Shown: positions 34,145-47,084, counted from the first letter of the stretch. The stretch is DNA of 64,000 nucleotides from Fomitopsis serialis (GCF_022376445.1 NW_025955057.1:88003-152002); one strand, 5' to 3'. Notes: a model not told the origin generated them from the sequence alone. Numbers and translations are program-made.

Positions 34145-35215
34145 AAATGATCCAGGCAATGTGAATAAAGCTGTATATGGCATGGGTTTGACATCAGATC
34201 AGATAGCATTCTCAATAACCTGGTAAGATGGTTGCTGTGGCCCCAGTGAGCTTATATAAGCCTGCTACTTCACTCTTGGAACTGCTCATGTACTGGACAA
34301 CCCTATAAGATCATAGTGTAAGTACACATTCAGGTATGTATCCCTAGATTGTGTCTGTGAGCAAGACAAAGCCAGCAGTGGATGCATAATTACCATATGG
34401 AGTATGTGACCTTCCCAAAGAGGAATCATACACAAACAGGGGCATGTAGGGCTCAGAGAAATGCAGAAAATCTATGAAATATACAGACACATCAAAGACA
34501 AGTGTATGATTGCCTTGAGCTGCAATGGTTACCATTACATTGTATGCAAGGGCCATAATATGGCAAAAGATGCTCAGATTACCCATTATAGTCCTTGTTA
34601 CCTGTATTATTGAAGCTACTGAGTAGTCCACAGTGTCTGAACTACACATATACATTGCAGTGTACATATAGACCATATTTGAGTCATAAACAAGCAGATT
34701 GAATCTGCAGAGGCACATGTGCATTTTTTGCTTTGCATTTCCTGGGTTAGCCAGCCACTGTATACACTCAATAGAATTTCTGTATACTCTCTGAATGAAG
34801 GGCTATCAGATGAGCATACTATGTATACTATGATTTGTTACTGGCTGAGGCTATATAGGCCCTACAGTGTGTGAGCGCTTGGAGCAATGGCCCACCAAGC
34901 TGCCAGTCACATGATATGTTTACCAGTTTCCTTATTGGGGGAACTGCTAAGGCGTTTCATGGGCCTCATATCCATAACTGAGTGCTTAGCCACTGCATTT
35001 GTTTGTATCTGTTGGTCCAAGTCGCGTCGTTTGGGAGTCTGAAATTTCAGACTCAGATAAGCAACCCATACTAACAGTTACTTATCTCTGCTTATCGGGG
35101 TGGCTGCAAGTCACGTGCACTGTGGGAACAAACTGCCATTCCGGAGGAATCACTAAGGCGTTTCATGGTGGTCCATCATAAGAACGATACCTTCGTACCT
35201 CAGGGATCGTAACTG
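34145..35215 (+). repeat. Repeat family B, copy 2
   Basis: Direct homologue of 7550-8605. It contains the same 20-bp palindrome (35035-35054) and terminates CCTCAGGGATCGTAA. Non-coding. Confidence 0.8.
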
Positions 35216-37550
35216 CTGAATATCACGGACTGGATCTAGGTGCTCAGCTGACTTTGATCTGACTTTGGATATTCAGCCACTGGTCTCCCTCATGTGCACA
35301 CGCACCACCATGTCACTGCAAACCACACTCCATCCACACTCAACCACAGCTATGCCACTCTCCCATGACATACTGTTTGACATGTCTTCTTGCTGAGACA
35401 TGTGGGGTGAGGTCACTGAGGGGGAGAGTGTCTTAGTGTGTTATTACTAAACCTTCTGAGACCTCCTACAACAGCATACAATGTCTGCACAACACTATCC
35501 TGAAGTGGCACCTTGCCAAAAAGATCTTTAGCAATCGATCTTGAACACTTGTGATTTCCCCTGCATCTACAACACTCACATCCATCACCACAACATAACA
35601 CCGCAAGACTAAGGCACAGGCATATCTTGAACAGCACTTGTATATTGTGCGCTGCCTTTTGTAAGTTGCACAACATCATCACCACACTCACACTGACTCT
35701 TCATGAGTTGAGTTGAGTTTACAATCTGACCATGGCCACAGTCAATGTGTACTCTCCGACAAGCTTGCATCAGATTGTCACTGAGTCAATGAACAAGGAC
35801 ATAGTGAAAATGAGCACAGTGAAAGGCCCTCAAATGGAGCTCTGGGGCTCATCACCGACAATGTACTATGTAGGGCATACCTCCATAATATTGATCTCGA
35901 CAACTTGACAACTTCCAAGCAGCAACCTAATATTGACCCAGACCCCAAATATTCAGCACCAGACACTGGTGGGTTCATCAAGGGAGGCAGCAAGGCCAAT
36001 GATTCTGTCCACTGGCTGGAAGCAGAGGGATGAGGTGCTGATAAAGAGGGTTAAAGCTCAGTGGTATATGTTCATTCTGGAGGATTGTGCTGAACCCCAG
36101 CACTGTGTCAAGATACAGCGCAAGCACAGGGACTGAGTGATATGGAAGTATGGTGTGGTGCATCATTGATATTCTGTCTGAGTTGCTGGCTTATCACTCA
36201 CACTTTGGCAGCTGATCCAGCATGTATTGTATTGTATACCAGCTGGGCTCAGTGGAGATCATAGCATGTGATTTTGCACTCTGTGATTGCAGGTACCAGG
36301 CAGTGATCACCACCCCAGAGTTCATCAGAGACATCCAAGTCACATGTCAGAAGCCCCAAGATCACTGGAATAGACACAGCTATCATACAGAGAGTTAGAG
36401 CCAGGCTGGGTGGTGGCAGCAGTAATGGTGGGAGTTCCCTGTTTAGCAGAGGTTGACCTGTCTGATAGCTGGAGAAAACTCAGACACCGCCAGGGTGGCA
36501 AACCACATTAAGAGGCTCAGCACAGATGGCCCCAACAAATCTGTTTAGACAATCTCACAGATTTGCTGATTAGTACAACGGGCCAGTGAGTTCGTCAGTA
36601 AGTACTAAGTGTGGTTTAGATCACAGCAAGCTCTGGAGATATCATTGGCAGAGTGTAGATGTGGATAGATATGATATGATAATGATATATGATTGGCACC
36701 CCCACTGTGGCATGCACTGACACATACCCATCTCTGAGAGCCCTGGACCTGCTCCCAGCTATAACAGGACCAGCTGCAAAGGCAGTAAACTTTTCCACAA
36801 TTTCCCTGACAGCAGGGATGTCCATGACAATGGTGTGGGAGACAGTTGGTTTGAGTGGTTGCCCAACACCAAAGCCTTGCATGAAGGTATCATACAGAGC
36901 AAGCCTTGTAGGAGGCTCATTTCCCTGCTCATGTTATAGTCATTGATATGAGAGATTGAAGTGCTCTACCCACTTGTTGTGGGTAATAATGGACCTTGCT
37001 AGAACCCAGTGCATCCATAAGTTGTGGTCAATCACACCTCCCTGAGAGGTAATGCTGGCTTGAAGGGCAGTGTATGAGGCACAGGCCTGCAGTTGCACCA
37101 TGATGAGGATTGGTTCCTCCACTTTACCCTCATCCTGCCTCTGTCCCCACCAATTCAGCATGGCCCTCCAAAAGGCGAGGGTCTTGCCCAATTACATTGG
37201 AAAAGGTTGTGAGAATTGCTGGCAGAGTGCTTGGAAGGGATCAGGCACCTACTGTTAGTGTTAAAGGGAAGAGATATTAGCATAATACTGTACTGTTCAT
37301 GGTTCATCTACCTGGTGCTGTACTGGTTAGGCTGGCTGCTAAAGAACACTACCTTATTCATCATTGTGACTTACAAGTGGGAACAAAGGTCCTCCTTGAG
37401 GCTGCACTTGCACAGGATTGCCTCCTGGCTGATGAAAAACTTAATTCAGCATGACATTAATTTTATAAATCCTGAACTAGCCTGAGCAAGACCATTCATA
37501 GTGACAGTGGCAGTGAATGGTGCAGTAGCTGTGATTGTGAGCCAGGGTGG
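35216..37550. other. AT-rich DNA, no gene recognised
   Basis: Short ORFs on both strands (up to about 90 codons) show no family motif. It may contain old transposon cargo. I see no confident repeat partner elsewhere in the window. Confidence 0.35.
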
Positions 37551-37556
37551 CCTGTA

Positions 37557-37690
37557 GTGCATTGCAGGGGTATAGCTCCAGATACTTGACCTGGTACCCT
37601 TACCCTTACCCTCAAGGGTATGATACCCCTCTCAAAGGTAAGGGTATGTCAAGGGTATACAAGAGTACAAGGGTAGGGGGTATATACAAG
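37557..37690 (+). mobile_element. Terminus of a TIR element related to 8950-11068
   Basis: GTGCATTGCAGGGGT (37557-37571), preceded by TA, is identical to the left TIR at 8950. It is followed by many GGGTA/TACCC words (ACCCTTACCCTTACCCTCAA, GGTAAGGGTATGTCAAGGGT). The opposite end was not found, so the element is truncated or diverged. Confidence 0.6.
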
Positions 37691-38217
37691 GGTATATGTC
37701 AAAATCTTACACAACTGTCAAGTTTGTGGCAAAAATGGATATGCATACAAAGCATCAACTGTTAACTACTACTGATGAGCACTATGTCCCCAGACATCCT
37801 CAGGATCCTCATCATCTTTGTCAGCAACAGACTGACTGTACAGTGATTGAGAGGATATCTGTACCAGATATTCCTGTTATGGTATATGTTTGTCATTGGA
37901 TGCTTGAGGGCTTGTATGGTGTGCCTGGACTTGTTGTGGGCCAATTATGCAACAAGACAATGCTCAGTCAAGAGTATTATCAGTCGCAGGGCATGCCTGA
38001 TTGTATGAGAAAGGTGTGTGCTCGTGTCTTGCAACTAGCATAGTAATACTGATCTTTCAGCAGCTTAAACGTGAAAAAACCTCCAACTACACACCCCTCC
38101 TAGGGTGGGTGATCGGGTGTGCTGTTGAGAAGCAGGATACTCCAAGTTGCTTGAAGCCAGACAACAATATCTTGAAAGTGTGGCAAGCCACAAGAGCCCA
38201 AGACCCACGCAAGCCTC

Positions 38218-38656
38218 TGTTGGCTGCAGTGTGCCTCAGAGCAATTCCAAAGGCAAGTCGAGCTCTGTAAAGTCTTCTATATTCAGGAATCAAAGATACA
38301 CACCTAAATCGAGCTCTGTAAAGTCTTAGGACCTTAGAGCTCGACGAGGCGGACTGTTTACGGTGTGCGTTACGTAAGGCGACCATAACTGTACAGTAGA
38401 AACAGCCACAAAGTCGAAATCAACGAAGCAGTGAAAAACCCGGATGAGTGCAAGGGTTCAAATCCCTGAAGATGCAAACATTATGGAAAATGGTAGACTG
38501 AAGGGAATGATGTTGGGAAAAGTACAGTATGTACGGTATAGTGATGGCGTCCATGTAGAATAAAGGAGAACACACCAGGACACATTCCACGACTTGGACA
38601 GGGCAATGGAGCTCAGAATAATTCGCAGAAATGCGGAATAAATTCCGAGCTCAACA
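38218..38656 (-). repeat. Copia LTR in inverted orientation (439 bp)
   Basis: Begins TGTTGGCTGCAGTG and ends GAGCTCAACA, the reverse complement of the LTRs at 39877 and 45091. It contains both copies of the GACTTTACAGAGCTCGA repeat and matches the 437-bp 3' LTR in length. The flanking 5-mers (GCCTC, CCAAG) are not duplicates, so it is part of a rearrangement. Confidence 0.85.
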
Positions 38657-39876
38657 CCAAGAGGTCTGGTTCATGATCAGACAAGCTCTTGGCGGGTGCC
38701 CGACGCTCAACGAGGACGGCAGAAACCATTCTGAGGTCTTCTTGTGGATCCAGGCAGACGGAAAGGCACAAGGCATGATTCGCCTGCGCCTCAGTCCCTT
38801 GGTCGTCCAGATCGTTAAGGACTGTACCACGGCAAAGGATCTGTGGGATCTGCTGGCAACAATGTACAGCAAGACAAATGCCGCCAACATCTACGTGGCC
38901 TTCAGGACTGCGACCTCAGTGTGCATCCCTGCTGACCAGCATCCCGCTCCCTTCCTCGCCAAGATCATCGATGCAAGCGAGAAACTCGAGGAGAACAACT
39001 TGAAGCTCCCCGACGCGCTCCTGGCCATGATGGCCTTAAACACGCTCCCGTCGCGATATGAAAATGTTGTGCAGGTCATCTGCAAACGACGGAGGTCAAG
39101 AAGCTCACAATCGCCAATGTGCAGCACACCGCCAACCTCGCCTTCGAGCAGAGCTCAGGCAAGAAGGCATCCTCTTCGCACGACACAAAGAAGATCTTGG
39201 CCGTCAAGTGCAAGCAAGGCGAGCCGAGCTTCCAGCAGCAGCAGCAGCGCCATGATGGCGGCAGCGGCGACGGCGAGAAGGCTGACAAGGGCAAGGGCAA
39301 GCAGTGCGGTAAACACAGCGGCAAGAAGACCCATGCCCAGAAGGACGGCGGCAACAGTGGCCACGGTCATGACCATGCCCACATCACCTCACAGGTGTCT
39401 GTGGCTGGTCCCTCCACGTCCCACGTCATGGACATCACACCTTCGGGCAGCAAAGTCCGCACCGTCGAAACACGTGCACCTGTGAAGAAGTGCCCCATGC
39501 GCAACTGCAAGCGATGGCTGCAGTGCTCCCTCAAGTTGGCCGACAAGGTTGACGTATCTCCCACGGTCGAGCACCTCAAAATGCTCACTCAGGTTGTCGA
39601 CAACTCCGCGCAGATCGAGGACTACCTCTCTGACACGGAGTTGCGTGCGTCCAAGCGCGCTCATCTCTCCGACGACGATGACGACGACATGGCTGAAAGG
39701 CTCGACGAGGTGAACGTGGGTTACAACTCGTACGATGACGGCACCTGGGCCAAGACCCAGGAACCCCTTGACTGGGGTCGGACGATGAGGACGTCAATGG
39801 GAACGTCGACGAGGACATCACGATGGCTGCCAGGCTTGATCTGGATGAGGATGCTAGGTCAGCAACCTCATCTTCT
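38657..39876 (+). pseudogene. Copia-type Gag fragment between inverted LTRs
   Basis: The frame gives EVWFMIRQALGG, then CTTAKDLWDLLATMYSKTNA and DALLAMMALNTLPSRYENVV, the pattern of Ty1/copia Gag (UBN2/Retrotran_gag_2). After a frameshift near 39090-39120 a second frame continues with AFEQSSGKKASSS, a Lys/His/Gly-rich segment and an acidic C-terminal tail. The N-terminal Gag part is absent: the inverted LTR abuts the coding sequence. No protease, integrase or RT follows; the 5' LTR of the next element starts at 39877. This Gag differs from that of the element at 40484, so it is a second copia family. Confidence 0.7.
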
Positions 39877-40254
39877 TGTTGAGCTCGGAATTTATTCCGC
39901 ATTTCTGCGAATTATTCTGAGCTCCATTACCCTGTCCAAATCGTGGAATGTGTCCTGGTGTGTTCTCCTTTATTCTACATGGACACCATCACTACACCGT
40001 GCATACTGTACTTTTTCGACGTCATTCCCTTCAGTCTACCATTTTCCATAATGTTTGCATCTTCAGGGATTTGAACCCCTGCACTCATCCGATTTTTCAC
40101 TGCTTCGTTGATTTCGACTTTGTAGCTGTTTCTACTGTACAGTTATGACTTTACAGAGCTCGACTTAGGTGTGTATCTTTGATTCCTGAATATAGAAGAC
40201 TTTACAGAGCTCGACTTGCCTTTGGAATTGCTCTGAGGCGCACTGCAGCCAACA
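39877..40254 (+). repeat. 5' LTR (378 bp)
   Basis: Highly similar to the 3' LTR but lacks about 59 bp between ACAGTTATG and GACTTTACAGAG, a segment present in the 3' LTR and in the inverted LTR at 38218. Deletion could have been by recombination between short repeats. Confidence 0.9.
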
Positions 40255-40266
40255 GGTTATGAGCCC
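40255..40266 (+). other. Primer binding site, Met-tRNA anticodon-arm type
   Basis: GGTTATGAGCCC directly follows the 5' LTR. It is complementary to GGGCTCATAACC, the anticodon stem-loop (CAT) of a methionine tRNA. This matches the half-tRNA priming known for Drosophila copia and yeast Ty5. Confidence 0.6.
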
Positions 40267-40483
40267 CGTGCTCTGAAGGCCTCCAGACGTCCATATCCGC
40301 CTGTCCAAACGCTCTGTGGCCCTCCCAAGGTGTCCCCCTTCGCTCTCTCAGCCTTCCTGCGCTTTTAAGCCCCTGTCTTCGCCCCTATTCGATCTTTGGT
40401 CGATATCTCGCTCGTCTCTGCGCCGTTTTACCCCATTCTTCGCTCGATCCATCCATCCGCACGTCGCCCTTCGAGTCGTCATC

Positions 40484-43400
40484 ATGGCGCCGTCCCCTGC
40501 TTCCTTCCCAAAGCTCACCAATCGCAACTACCAGCAATGGAGGCTTGACATGGAGGCTAGACTTCGCACTCTTGCAGCTCTTCGCATTGTGAAGGGCTCA
40601 GAGACCAGGCCTTTGTTTACTCAGCCCGTGGACGCCTCAGAACGCCGAGATATGTGCGATTTCGAGAACAGGAGGGACCTGGCAGCTGGGGAGATCTGGG
40701 GGTGTGTGGAGAGGGAGCAGCAGACACATCTGGAGGCGATTAGGGACGACCCGAGGCGATGTGGTTGAAGCTGGAGTCTGTGCACATGCAGAAACGACCT
40801 GGTACGCGTTTTAACACCTACAACGCGCTCCTGAGCCTCTCCAAGGCCGAGGACGAGTCCCTGTCGACGCTTTCGACACGAGCTTCGCAGCTCAAGTCCG
40901 ATATGAAAGCCCTTCGTCCTCAGGACTTCGACATCGCTAAACTCGATGATGAGCTCGTCCTGATGGCTTTAATCCGCGCCCTGCCCGCCGAATTCGCTTC
41001 TCTTCGCCAGACCCTCTTGCTGGACGACGCCCTCACGCTTGAGAAGCTCCAGGACACGTTTGTCGCCCTAGAAAATCAGCCTGGTGCATTATCGACGATC
41101 CCTGTCCTCTCCCAGGTTGCTGCCGCCATCATCTGCGCTTTCTGCGGTCGCTCTGGCCACTCCGAGGAGCAGTGCTTCTCCAAACGCGATGCTAGTGTCA
41201 AAGCGAAGGAGAAGACGTCGCAGCGCACGCAGTTTCGCTCTGGAAAGGGCAAGGACAAGACGAGGGAGGCGAAGGAGGCGTCGAAAACCGTCCAGGATAC
41301 GCAGGATGCGTCCCAGGAGTCCGCTGGAGCGGCCACTGTGAGTGCTGGTTGCGCCTCTGCCCTCCTATCCACCTCGGATCGCGCCTCCTGGCTTTCTACG
41401 CCTGCAGCAGCTAACTGGAACACCAACACAGGTGCTTCTGCACACATGACGCCTCACCGCTATTGGTTTCGCTCCTACTCTCCCCATCTCATCCCCATTT
41501 GCCCCGCCAACTTGCACGTCGTCTATTCGGCTGGACTAGGGTCTGTGGTCTTTCAACCTGTGGAGAGTGATGGAGTGTTGCCGCCAGCTGTTGTACTGCA
41601 CGACGTCCTTCATGTCCCTGCGCTTGCCAGCAATTTATTGTCCGTTTTTCACCTCACACGCGAGAAGGGCTACGTCGTCGAGCTGCAGGCTGCGAACACG
41701 TTCTTCTACCAGGAGGGAGAACTCCGCTTTGAGGCGCGAGTTAACGAGCACAACGTCGGCTACCTGCTAGGCCAGACTGTGTCTCAAACGAAGAATGTGT
41801 CGTCCGCTTCGACGACTTGCGATCTGGACCTCGCGCTTTGGCACCAGCGTTGCTCGCACGTCAATCTTGACGATCTCCGAATGGCGCACTCGAAGGAGCT
41901 TGTTTCCGGCCTCACCATCCGCTCGAAGTGTACGCCTGATCCCATCTGCGAGCCTTGCCTAGCTGGTAAGCTGCATCGACACTCTATCCCTCGTTTTGCG
42001 TCCAGAAAATTCGTCCGCATCGCCCTCGTCCACACCGACCTCAAGGGCCCTCTCCCGACGCCTACGCCGGAGGGGCACATTTATTGGATGACGTTCATCT
42101 GCGACTCTTCGAGGTTCTGGGTTGTAGCCTTCCTGAAGCGCAAAAGCGACGCATTCTCTGCGTTCCAGGCGTTCAAGGCGTACGCCGAAAACGCCCTAGG
42201 CCTCGTCCTGAAGGCTACGCGCGACGACAAGGGTGGGGAGTACATGGGCAAGCAGTTCGTTGATTTTTGCGCTCAGTATGGCATCCAGCGTCAGCACACT
42301 GAACCAGACGAGCCCCACCAGAATGGTGTTGCAGAGCGAGCTAACAGGACGATTGCTGAGGGTGGGACTGCCCTCCTTGCTCAGTCGAAGCTCCCTCCGT
42401 CGTTTTGGGGCCATGCTGTCTCTACCTTCGTCCACACAAGGAACCGCATGCCTACGTCGTCCCTGCGAGGTGCTGTGCCCTGGGCTGCCTGGAAAGGCGA
42501 TGGGCGCAAGCCAGATGTCTCCTACTTCCGCATTTTTGGCTGCCTTGCCTATGTGTTGGTACGGAAGAAGGACTGCAAGGCGATGCAGCCGCACACGAGA
42601 AAGTGCATTTTCGTCGGCTATCCTGAGGGCACCAAGGCCTGGCGGTTCTGGGACCCTGCTGCGAAGAAATTCATCATTTCGTCGCATGCTGTCTTTGACG
42701 AACGCTGTTTCCCTGGAAATTCGCCCTTCATAAATGTTTTCGGCCTCCCTCTCGACGAGGTTGACGTCCCAGGACCCGCAGACGACGACGGCGAACCCGC
42801 TGAGGACGTCCCTGATGCGCCAGAGCTGCATGATCAGGGGGGAGACGACTCTGATGATCCTGCACCTCCTGCACCTCCACCGCAAAATCAGCTCCCTGCG
42901 CCCCAGGACGTCCGCGAAAATTCCCCTGACCGTCCGGCACGTTCGCCCAGCCCTCCTGCACCTCCTGCGCCTCCGCCGGCCCCACAGCGTCCGGCAGTTC
43001 GTCGTCAACTCGACAACTATGACGGATACAGGCCATATCCTGCACCTTCACGTCGACTCCCAGCTCGTTCTACGCGTTTTCAAGGCTCCCTGAATGACGA
43101 TGACCTGCAGCGGCGAAATCTCTTGCCCCAGCGTTTTAGAGTTGACTCTCAGTCCCCTGCCTCGACGCCCGAGCCTGGCCAACACGACGAAACGCCTCAG
43201 CGCAATTCTCCGTCGCCTGATCCCTCATTGAAGCGCCACTGAGTCCACCTGCTGCCCCTGCTCCGCTTCCTGAGCCTGTCTATCCACCCTCTCCTACCTC
43301 CAGTGACAACGAACTCGATTTCCTGCGTGGAGATGGACATGAGGAGGCCTTTGGCTGCTCGCTTGACGCGATGATCGCAGGCGTTGAGCACGTGTACTCC

Positions 43401-45075
43401 GCTGAAAGCGAGGATTTCTTGTCTTATGACGAAGCCCTCGATTTTGCGTTCGAGTCTGTGGCCCAGAATGCGTTCAAGGCGGACCAGGAGCACTTCGGCG
43501 AGCCTAGGACCTTCGCAGACGCGATGAAGCGACCCCCAGACGAGCGAGAGAAGTGGCTCAAGGCTGCTCAGGACGAGATCCAGTCCCTCGTCGAAAATGG
43601 GACCTTTGAGCTCGTTCAGCTGCCTCCTGGACGCAAAGCCATTGGTTCCCGGTGGGTTTCCGCGTCAAGCGCAATGCTGATGGCTCAATCGAGCGGTACA
43701 AGGGCCGCCTCGTCGCCAAAGGCTTCTCCCAGCGTCCTGGCTTCGACTACAACGAGACCTTCGCTCCTACGCCAAAGTGGGCGTCGATTCGAGCCATTCT
43801 TGCGCTTGCAGCCCTGGAGGACCTCGAGCTCGAGTCTGTGGACATCTCCTCAGCCTATCTAAACGGCGAGCTGAAGGAGGAGGTGTACATGCAGCAGCCA
43901 GAGGGCTTTGAGCAGAAAACTCCGAGCTGGGTGTGGCGTCTTCTGAAGGCCCTCTACGGTCTGAAGCAGGCTGGACGATGCTGGCACGAAAAGCTGCACG
44001 AGGTACTCACCAAACTCGGATTTTCGCGGCTGATCTGTGAGCACAGTGTCTGGGTCTACCTTCGAGATGGAGTGCGCATCATCATCCCTGTCTTTGTCGA
44101 CGATATCACCATTGCAGCGAAGTCGAAAACCGCAATTCAGCGGGTCAAGGACGACCTTCGTACGCACTTCAAGCTCAGGGACCTTGGGCCGATGTCCTGG
44201 ATCCTAAGAGTCAATATTGAGCGCAATGAGCGAAGCGTTCGCTTTCGATTTCGCAGCAGCAGTACGCTCTCGACATCCTGGAGCACTATAGCCAGGCTTC
44301 GCAAACTGCAACCATGTGGGCACCCGATGGAGCCTGGCCTTCGTCTCAGTGCAGACATGGCTCCCAAGACGTCGTCCGAGGTCAGGGAGATGCAGAACGT
44401 CCCATATATGATCAGGCAGTGGGTTCGCTTTTCTACCTTGCTGTGGCAACTCGTCCAGACATTGCACGCACTGTGGGCAACCTGGCACGTTTTACGAAGA
44501 ACCCTGGCATGACGCACTGGAAAGCGGTCAGGCACCTCTTCCGATACATCAAGGGCACCCTCGAGTCGACTACACGCTCTGAGCACCTATTCCCCTTCAT
44601 CCAATTCCGAGATTTTCACCTCCTACACCGACACTGACCATGCTGGCTGCCCTGACACTGGTTGATCCACCTCTGGATACATCATTAAAATGGGTACAGG
44701 TGCGATTTCTTGGTCGAGTCGTCTTCAGACGATTGTGGCGCTTCTACAACGGAGGCAGAGTTCGTTGCAGCGGTCTCAGCAGGCCAGGAAATTCTCTGGC
44801 TTCGCAATCACCTCACAGAGCTTGGTTTCGACGTTTCCCTTGCCTCCAAGCTTCGAATTGACAATCTTCCACGCTGTCTGTTGCGAAAAATCCCGAGCAC
44901 CAGGACGCATGAAGCACCTCGACTTGCACTTCTACTGGCTCAGAGACGAAGTCGCCAAAGGTCGAATTGAGATCATACACCTTCGCACTTCTGACATGCC
45001 TGCTGATATCCTGACGAAGTCGCTGGCTAAACCGAAGGTGCTGGAGATGGTGAAGATGCTTGGGCTGGGGACTTG
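40484..45075 (+). pseudogene. Copia gag-pol polyprotein, frameshifted
   Basis: Gag starts MAPSPASFPKLTNRNYQQW. After a one-base frameshift near 40755 the frame stays open to 43242. It contains a CCHC knuckle (CAFCGRSGHSEEQC) and protease WNTNTGASAHMT (Asn where the catalytic Asp of D-T-G is expected). Integrase zinc-finger WHQRCSH...CEPC is followed by integrase D-D-E residues in HTDLKG, RDDKGGEY and GVAERANRT. Further frameshifts lie near 43230 and 43660. RT then gives YKGRLVAKGFSQRPGFDYNE, SVDISSAYLNGEL, ALYGLKQAGR and the FVDD active site. More shifts (44230-44420) precede RNase H remnants STTEAEFVA and MPADILTKSL. At least four frame breaks plus the protease change make it inactive. Confidence 0.93.
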
Positions 45076-45090
45076 ACAGGTCAGGGGGAG

Positions 45091-45527
45091 TGTTGAGCTC
45101 GGAATTTATTCCGCATTTCTGCGAATTATTCTGAGCTCCATTGCCCTGTCCAAGTCGTGGAATGCGTCCTGGTGTGTTCTCCTTTATTCTACATGGACGC
45201 CATCGCTATACCGTGCATACTGTACTTTTTCCGACGTCATTCCCTTCAGTCTACCATTTTCCATAATGTTTGCATCTTCAGGGATTTGAACCCTGCACTC
45301 ATCCAGTTTTTCACTGCTTCGTTGATTTCGACTTTGTGGCTGTTTCTACTGTACAGTTATGGTCACCTTACGTAACGCACACCGTAGACAGTCCGCCTCG
45401 TCGAGCTCTAAGTCCTAAGACTTTACAGAGCTCGACTTAGGTGTGTATCTTCGCTTCTTGAATAAAAAGACTTTACAGAGCTCGACTTAGGCCTTTGGAA
45501 TCGCTCTGAGGCGCACTGCAGCCAACA
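45091..45527 (+). repeat. 3' LTR (437 bp)
   Basis: Preceded by the purine run and bearing two copies of GACTTTACAGAGCTCGACTT. The segment GGATTTGAACCC resembles a complemented tRNA T-arm. It ends GCCAACA at 45527. Confidence 0.92.
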
Positions 45528-47072
45528 ATACTACTACCACTTGATCAATTGCCTTCAACTAAATTTCAGAGCCTGAATATGCATTTAATCTTTGCCTTGA
45601 TACAGTTTGACACCTATAGATTGAGAGCTGGGAGCAGGAGTAATCATTCTGAGCAACTATTGCCATGTTTGGTAAGCATTGGCCAAGTGTTCTGGACCCA
45701 TCAACTGTATTTGGTTTTCTCAGTCATATCACAGGGTCAGGAGCTGTCAAAGTTTCATAGGTATGTCTCTGACTACTATGACGAGATTTGCTACCCCACA
45801 GAAATGACCTCTAAAGACTCCATGTGCATAGTGTGACTGACTTCCTAGTCAGTTTGGCTTCCTGTACTCTCATTGTGAAAATGAAGCTGCTATTTTTTCT
45901 AGTATTTTTGTGATGTTCTTTAGATGTTCTTCTATAGATCTCCACACTAAACAGAGCAGAAACACTGTGATTTGCCTTGAGGTAGCTCATCAACTGCCAA
46001 GGTGGCCAAGATCCCAGCCCAATATAGTAGATTCTACAGGCAATTACCATGTGAGGGATTAACAATCAAGTGTAGCACCATCATATTGTGCAACTTGGTG
46101 GGGAGTGGGCCATGCTTGGCAATACAATCCCCAGTTGTGATGTTTGGGTTTTTGTCATCATAAAGGCTCATTGATGCATTGCTTGAACATCATTCAATAC
46201 ATTCATGTACACTAGTCTGACAGATTCACTTCCATTTGAATGTGCCAAAATATTAATAAAGATGTTCACATTTAGAGAGCTCAGCTCATCATTCTCATTG
46301 TGGCAATATCAGATGATTAAATCCTGTATCCTGAGTATGCATTGTGCATACTGTATTGGGCTGAGATCTTGGCCACCCTAGGTAGTCAGTCATTGCACTC
46401 CTAGTCTACTTCTGTGGTCTTGCCGACTGCCTGTGGTGCTTTTTGCATTGCGTGCAATTGGCTGCCGAGGTATGATTCATTGACTCAATGTCACCTGAGT
46501 GTCCAAATTTTCAAAGTTCTGACCACCGCATTTCCCAGATGCTCTTGTCATTCTTGCAACCTGTCCTCTAGCCACAAAAGAGTTATGAGTGCCAAGCTAT
46601 CCATCCTATCAATGTTTGTATCTCATCTCAAGGAAATACAGTGTGAACTGGAGGTAGGAAAAATCAGTCTGTAGATGCTATCCATATTTGGTACATGCCA
46701 AGTGCATCTCCTCAACTCATCAACAGTATTCAGCCAATGTACTCTGAGGTACTGAGAGCATGCCTATTGATATCTTGGAGTATATACATGCCCAATGAGA
46801 GAACCCCTGCCTTGCAGGGGGCCAGCTTGACAGAAGGTGATTGGTTGGATATAGAAATATAACCTTTGCACCAAGGAATAGGGTGGTCTTGATCAAGGAC
46901 AAACTTCTTCCTGTGTCCTTTGGTACTGTCATGTACCCCTTGGTGAGTCGCTACCCCCTGGTGGGTCAATTCCCTTACACAGGCTAGTCTGCATCCATTT
47001 GAGGGAGTTTACACTCACGCCTGGTCACGAGCGCTGCCTGACTGCTGCCCGAGGATGTTATCTTGTACTGAT
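45528..47072. repeat. AT-rich repeat DNA with family F copy 3 (46094-46390)
   Basis: 46094-46390 begins GGTGGGGAGTGGGCCATGCT with GGCAATACAATCCCCAGTTG and matches the family F copies at 25542 and 27511 through GCTCAGCTCATCATTCTCAT. The rest has no recognisable gene; ORFs under 90 codons only. Confidence 0.55.
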
Positions 47073-47084
47073 AAGATTGCTCAC

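Larger units (their letters stand above)
39877..45527 (+). mobile_element. Ty1/copia LTR retrotransposon, decayed but structurally complete
   Basis: 5.65 kb with a 5' LTR (39877-40254), PBS, gag-pol, polypurine tract (AGGTCAGGGGGAG, about 45078-45090) and 3' LTR (45091-45527). LTRs begin TGTTGAGCTC and end CAGCCAACA. Domain order Gag-protease-integrase-RT-RNase H is that of copia. The flanking 5-mers CTTCT and ATACT do not match, so the target duplication is lost or the left end was rearranged with the inverted LTR. Confidence 0.9.

Noticed and set aside
38631..38656. ORF start MRNKFRAQ for the Gag fragment.
   Set aside because: These codons lie in the inverted LTR; the true Gag N-terminus is missing.
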